Shown in pieces: positions 34,282 through 34,404 of a stretch of DNA of 34,404 bases. Made by a program: the position numbers and the translations under genes. How positions within the stretch are numbered: position 1 is the first letter of the stretch; the number at the start of each line of letters is the position of its first letter. Origin of the DNA: Candidatus Methylomirabilis lanthanidiphila (lineage in GTDB: Bacteria > Methylomirabilota > Methylomirabilia > Methylomirabilales > Methylomirabilaceae). Location: positions 1 through 34,404 of the forward strand of contig CABIKM010000008.1 of the NCBI GenBank assembly GCA_902196205.1, in the 5' to 3' direction. The notes beneath the pieces are model-generated. The model saw only the letters and a program-made list of their open reading frames with translations. It made no database searches and had not been told where the DNA came from.

Positions 34282-34404
34282 ATGGCCACGAGAGTACCAC
34301 CGAGTAAGCAGATGGAGCAAGCGCTGTACACGGACCTGCTCACGAGCGGCGATCCCCTGGGGGAAGCGGCCCGTCGGGGGGCGCAACTGATCCTGCAGAA
34401 GGCC
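34282..34404 (+). CDS. IS256-family (mutator) transposase, partial (right edge)
   Basis: ATG 34282 follows a perfect AAGGAGG. The 41 visible residues, MATRVPPSKQMEQALYTDLL then SGDPLGEAARRGAQLILQKA, match the start of IS256-type DDE transposases, which usually go on with a DEVTEFL-type block and run about 400 residues. The catalytic part lies outside the window. Confidence 0.8.
   Translation, partial: MATRVPPSKQMEQALYTDLLTSGDPLGEAARRGAQLILQKA

Larger units (their letters stand above)
34180..34404 (+). mobile_element. Left end of an IS256-family insertion sequence
   Basis: The element starts between 34180 and about 34195, after the last UbiA codon. Its left part is AACTTCCTGTAAAAAGAAAG followed by a leader and the transposase gene. 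The right end is beyond the window, so inverted repeats and target duplication cannot be checked. Confidence 0.75.

Noticed and set aside
1-34404. CRISPR arrays, rRNA and tRNA genes
   Set aside because: No regularly spaced direct repeats and no recognisable tRNA or rRNA sequence were seen on reading the window; short degenerate cases cannot be excluded without a scan.

Overview
The window looks like a chromosomal contig from a Gram-negative-type bacterium. It has GC-rich, strongly coding DNA and several envelope genes: an outer-membrane barrel, an AsmA-like protein, a lipoprotein and Sec/Tat substrates. The gene style resembles Candidatus Methylomirabilota (NC10) or Nitrospirota, but that is an impression from gene order and protein style, not a search result. 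Both ends run into what look like insertion sequences, so the contig may have been cut by repeats.

Region 1 (1-5040) is accessory DNA. It holds an orphan type I methylase (hsdM, cut at the left edge), a Ser/Thr protein kinase followed at once by an attC-like palindrome, a C-terminal fragment of an integron-type tyrosine recombinase, several dispersed palindromic repeats and a SnoaL-like gene. The kinase, attC-like site and integrase remnant together suggest a decayed integron.

Region 2 (5040-17285, all minus strand) is housekeeping. It carries truA, a Tat-exported multicopper oxidase and a secreted DsbA-like protein; a psd-pssA-leuA-asd operon closed by a clear terminator; and recA-recX-alaS with overlapping genes. 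AlaS carries a dispersed palindrome inserted in frame.

Region 3 (17286-34195, plus strand) is an envelope and regulatory island. At its centre are a CHASE2 sensor histidine kinase and a sigma54-activating response regulator with overlapping genes. Two intergenic regions about 9.6 kb apart, one on each side of this pair, carry the same arrangement: a GTTTC-N5-GAAA site, then the same 17-bp palindrome TGAAACATCCCGTTTCA, then about 110 bp later a sigma54-type -24/-12 promoter. The first promoter drives a small secreted beta-propeller-like protein; the second drives a 58-codon ORF containing the tail of a histidine kinase. Between and around them lie a LuxR-type fragment, a 1224-residue FecR-TPR-beta-barrel protein, a lipoprotein, a dead truncated copy of the propeller gene, a truncated SBBP-type protein, an AsmA-like protein and an unrecognised secreted protein. 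This is the best candidate here for an undescribed envelope-sensing regulon.

The right end has a phytol/dolichol-kinase-like gene and a UbiA prenyltransferase gene cut by an IS256-family element, whose transposase ribosome-binding site is buried in a 13-bp inverted repeat. I saw no rRNA, tRNA or CRISPR.
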